From an uncultured Porphyromonas sp. (GTDB lineage: Bacteria; Bacteroidota; Bacteroidia; Bacteroidales; Porphyromonadaceae): a stretch of 6,966 nt of DNA. The position numbers were made by a program, and so were the translations under genes. How positions within the stretch are numbered: the stretch's first letter is position 1; every line of letters begins with the position of its first letter. The stretch is from positions 1-6,966 of the forward strand of contig URKO01000063.1 of the NCBI GenBank assembly GCA_900548415.1. The letters run 5' to 3'. Shown in pieces: positions 5,311 through 6,966 of the stretch. The notes beneath the pieces are model-generated. The model did no database searches. It saw only the letters and a list, made by a program, of their open reading frames with translations, and had not been told where the DNA came from.

Positions 5311-6279
5311 ATGAAGCAATCGATGATTGATAGGCTCAACGAACTGGGCGGGCAGGGCAAGCCCTTTGTCTTCTGCCTAGACTATGAGATGAGCGAACTG
5401 CTCCTCCTCGAGGAGCCGCTGGCGCAGCAAGAGCTACGCTTCGATATTGGCGGCGTGACCAATAGCTCGGCACACTCCGTGAGCGATACGCCGGCTGTGC
5501 TACAGGCCACACCGATCAGCGAGGAGGCTTATGCGGAGCGTTTCGCAGTGATCCGTCATGCCCTGGAGCGTGGCGATAGCTTTTTGGCCAATCTGACGGT
5601 GGCGACCCCCATAGAGCTGAATATCTCGCTGGAGGAGGTCTTCCTTCGTTCGCAGGCTCGCTATAAGTGCTACTTGCCGGGACGATTCGTTTGCTTTTCG
5701 CCTGAGACCTTCGTGCGCATCGTAGGGGATGAGATCAGCTGCTTCCCGATGAAGGGGACGATAGATGCGACCCTGCCCGATGCTGCTGAGACCATCCTCA
5801 GCGACTACAAGGAGACAGCCGAGCACTACACGATTACCGACCTGATACGAAACGACTTGAGCCGCGTGAGTCACCATGTTGCGGTGAGACGCTTTAGGTA
5901 TATCGATGAACTGCTCACCAGTCGTGGACACTTGCTTCAGGTGAGCTCGGAGATCGTCGGACAGCTTGCTCCTGACTGGCGCGCTCATCTCGGAAGCATC
6001 CTGAGCGAACTCCTCCCGGCGGGTTCTATTAGTGGGGCGCCCAAGGAGGCAACCGTACGGGCGATTGCTGAGGCGGAGGGGGAGCCGAGAGGCTTTTACA
6101 CGGGCATCTGCGGATACTTCGACGGGGAGACGCTAGACAGTGGCGTGATGATACGCTTCATAGAGCAGCAGGCGGATGGTGCACTGCGCTACCGCAGTGG
6201 GGGCGGGATCACGATCAATAGTCAGTGTGCGGAGGAGTATCGGGAGGTGTGTCAGAAGGTTTATCTACCATTCGTATGA
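5311..6279 (+). CDS. pabB: Aminodeoxychorismate synthase component I (PabB)
   Basis: A 322-residue cytoplasmic chorismate-binding enzyme that adds ammonia from PabA to chorismate, giving 4-amino-4-deoxychorismate for folate synthesis. Family motifs in order: SFLANLTVATPI (90-101), PMKGT (146-150), TDLIRNDLSRV (176-186), LPAGSISGAPK (235-245), GFYTGICGYF (261-270) and RYRSGGGIT (293-301). Lys148 in PMKGT corresponds to the catalytic lysine of PabB enzymes; anthranilate synthases have Ala there (PIAGT). This supports pabB over trpE, as do the pabC neighbour and the lack of an obvious N-terminal tryptophan-binding extension. It is the short single-domain form. I chose ATG 5311 (ATG 5323 is also possible). 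The frame stays open to a GTG at 5221, but those codons lie in the repeat element. No clear Shine-Dalgarno is seen. The stop overlaps the pabC start. Confidence 0.92.
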   Translation: MKQSMIDRLNELGGQGKPFVFCLDYEMSELLLLEEPLAQQELRFDIGGVTNSSAHSVSDTPAVLQATPISEEAYAERFAVIRHALERGDSFLANLTVATPIELNISLEEVFLRSQARYKCYLPGRFVCFSPETFVRIVGDEISCFPMKGTIDATLPDAAETILSDYKETAEHYTITDLIRNDLSRVSHHVAVRRFRYIDELLTSRGHLLQVSSEIVGQLAPDWRAHLGSILSELLPAGSISGAPKEATVRAIAEAEGEPRGFYTGICGYFDGETLDSGVMIRFIEQQADGALRYRSGGGITINSQCAEEYREVCQKVYLPFV

Positions 6280-6890
6280 GTCGCGTACCGTTATTACTAG
6301 AGAGCATCCGCTACGTAGATGGCGAGCCTGAGCTGCTGCCTCTGCACCAAGAGCGCATCGACCGGTCGCTCGCTGCGTATGGCGTCACGCCTCGCTGGCG
6401 ACTGGCGGAGTATCTGGCTCAGCACCCTTGTCCGGCGTCACTTATGGGGGTGGTCAAGTGCCGTCTGCTATACGATGCGGAGCCGCTGGAGGTGGCTTAC
6501 GCTCCTTATCATCGGCGTACGATCGAGTCGCTGAGAGCTGTCGCTGCGCCGGCGCTGGACTACCACCTCAAGTGGGCCGACCGGGAAGCCTTGCAGGCAC
6601 TACTGGAGTTGCGTGGTGAGGCGGATGAGATCGTGATCGTCAATGAGGAGGGCTTGCTCACGGACAGCTCCTACACGAATATCGCTTTGCGCCAAGAGAA
6701 CCGCTGGTACACGCCTCGTGTGCCGCTACTTGCTGGGGTGCAACGCGCGCATTTGATCGCTGAGGGGGTACTGACGCCGCGGGACATACCGCTCGTTACA
6801 CTATCCGCCTACGATCGCATCGCCCTTATCAATGCCATGATGCCGTGGGCGGAGCGTCTCGAGCTGCCTGTCACGGAGATTAGAGACTAG
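6276..6890 (+). CDS. pabC: Aminodeoxychorismate lyase, class IV PLP aminotransferase fold (PabC-like)
   Basis: A 204-residue PLP enzyme of the class IV (branched-chain aminotransferase/ADC lyase) family, predicted to split 4-amino-4-deoxychorismate into p-aminobenzoate and pyruvate. Lys99 in YHLKWADREAL is the expected Schiff-base lysine. DEIVIVNEEGLLTDSSYTNI (117-136) is the conserved cofactor/substrate segment, with Asp130 where many homologues have Glu. PLLAGVQRAHLI (150-161) matches the usual 'PLLPGVxR' turn. It is shorter than E. coli PabC (about 270 aa), lacking part of the N-terminal region, which seems typical of compact Bacteroidota versions. ATG 6276 overlaps the pabB TGA (ATGA), so translation is probably coupled. 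The frame also extends back to a GTG at 6225, which would overlap pabB by 55 bases and is unlikely. It belongs to the pabBC operon. D-amino-acid or branched-chain aminotransferase activity is an alternative that context argues against. Confidence 0.85.
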   Translation: MSRVPLLLESIRYVDGEPELLPLHQERIDRSLAAYGVTPRWRLAEYLAQHPCPASLMGVVKCRLLYDAEPLEVAYAPYHRRTIESLRAVAAPALDYHLKWADREALQALLELRGEADEIVIVNEEGLLTDSSYTNIALRQENRWYTPRVPLLAGVQRAHLIAEGVLTPRDIPLVTLSAYDRIALINAMMPWAERLELPVTEIRD

Positions 6891-6966
6891 CGGAGACGAG
6901 TAGCCCTTTGTAGGGACGCACGGTCGTGCGTCCGTCTCCGTCAAAAACACAACGCTGTAACCTTTG
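6891..6966 (+). repeat. REP-like GTAG-hairpin element, copy 4 (cut by window end)
   Basis: GTAG (6910-6913) precedes GGACGCACG (6914-6922) paired with CGTGCGTCC (6925-6933). An outer stem CGGAGACG (6891-6898) pairs perfectly with CGTCTCCG (6933-6940), starting on the base after the pabC stop. The last 13 bases (GCTGTAACCTTTG) equal 5176-5188 of copy 3, so the rest of the element should continue past the edge. In RNA this structure could serve as the pabBC 3' end or terminator. Confidence 0.65.

Noticed and set aside
5500..5988. Minus-strand 162-codon frame inside pabB
   Set aside because: It is antisense to the conserved chorismate-binding motifs, which fix the plus-strand frame as the real one.
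5311..6279. Anthranilate synthase component I (trpE)
   Set aside because: PMKGT carries the PabB lysine rather than the alanine of TrpE, and the next gene is pabC-like.

Overview
The window looks like chromosomal DNA of a Bacteroidota species, most likely Porphyromonas or a close relative. The evidence is a TonB-dependent receptor with an N-terminal carboxypeptidase-regulatory-like domain, perfect TAnnTTTG (-7) promoter boxes, weak or absent Shine-Dalgarno sequences, and a short (204 aa) PabC. The genus is an inference from style; the phylum is better supported.

Layout. Positions 2-571 hold the 3' end of an unrecognised, probably surface-exposed protein, followed by a strong hairpin. Positions 572-1694 (over 1.1 kb) contain no convincing gene but are packed with repeats: a degenerate tandem repeat, a GTAG-hairpin (REP-like) element, three double-hairpin modules, an inverted pair of another GTAG hairpin, and a rearranged repeat end. 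Positions 1695-4178 encode an 827-residue TonB-dependent outer membrane receptor. Its ATG lies almost directly on a -7 box, so the mRNA may be leaderless. A 277-bp convergent gap carries another REP-like element and a 45-nt hairpin.

Next is a p-aminobenzoate (folate) locus. pabA, the glutamine amidotransferase subunit, is on the minus strand (5031-4456). Diverging from it, pabB (5311-6279) and pabC (6276-6890) overlap by ATGA on the plus strand. PabA would release ammonia from glutamine, PabB would use it to convert chorismate to 4-amino-4-deoxychorismate, and PabC would split that into p-aminobenzoate and pyruvate. The divergent region carries candidate opposing promoters and a complete REP-like element inside the presumed pabBC leader. 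A fourth copy begins right after pabC and runs off the window.

The most interesting content is the repeat DNA. Several hairpins are kept across copies although their stem sequences differ, with both arms changing together. This implies selection on, or copying through, the folded form. The architecture (GTAG followed by a palindrome, often in inverted pairs) resembles REP/BIME elements mobilised by RAYT transposases, but no transposase is in the window.
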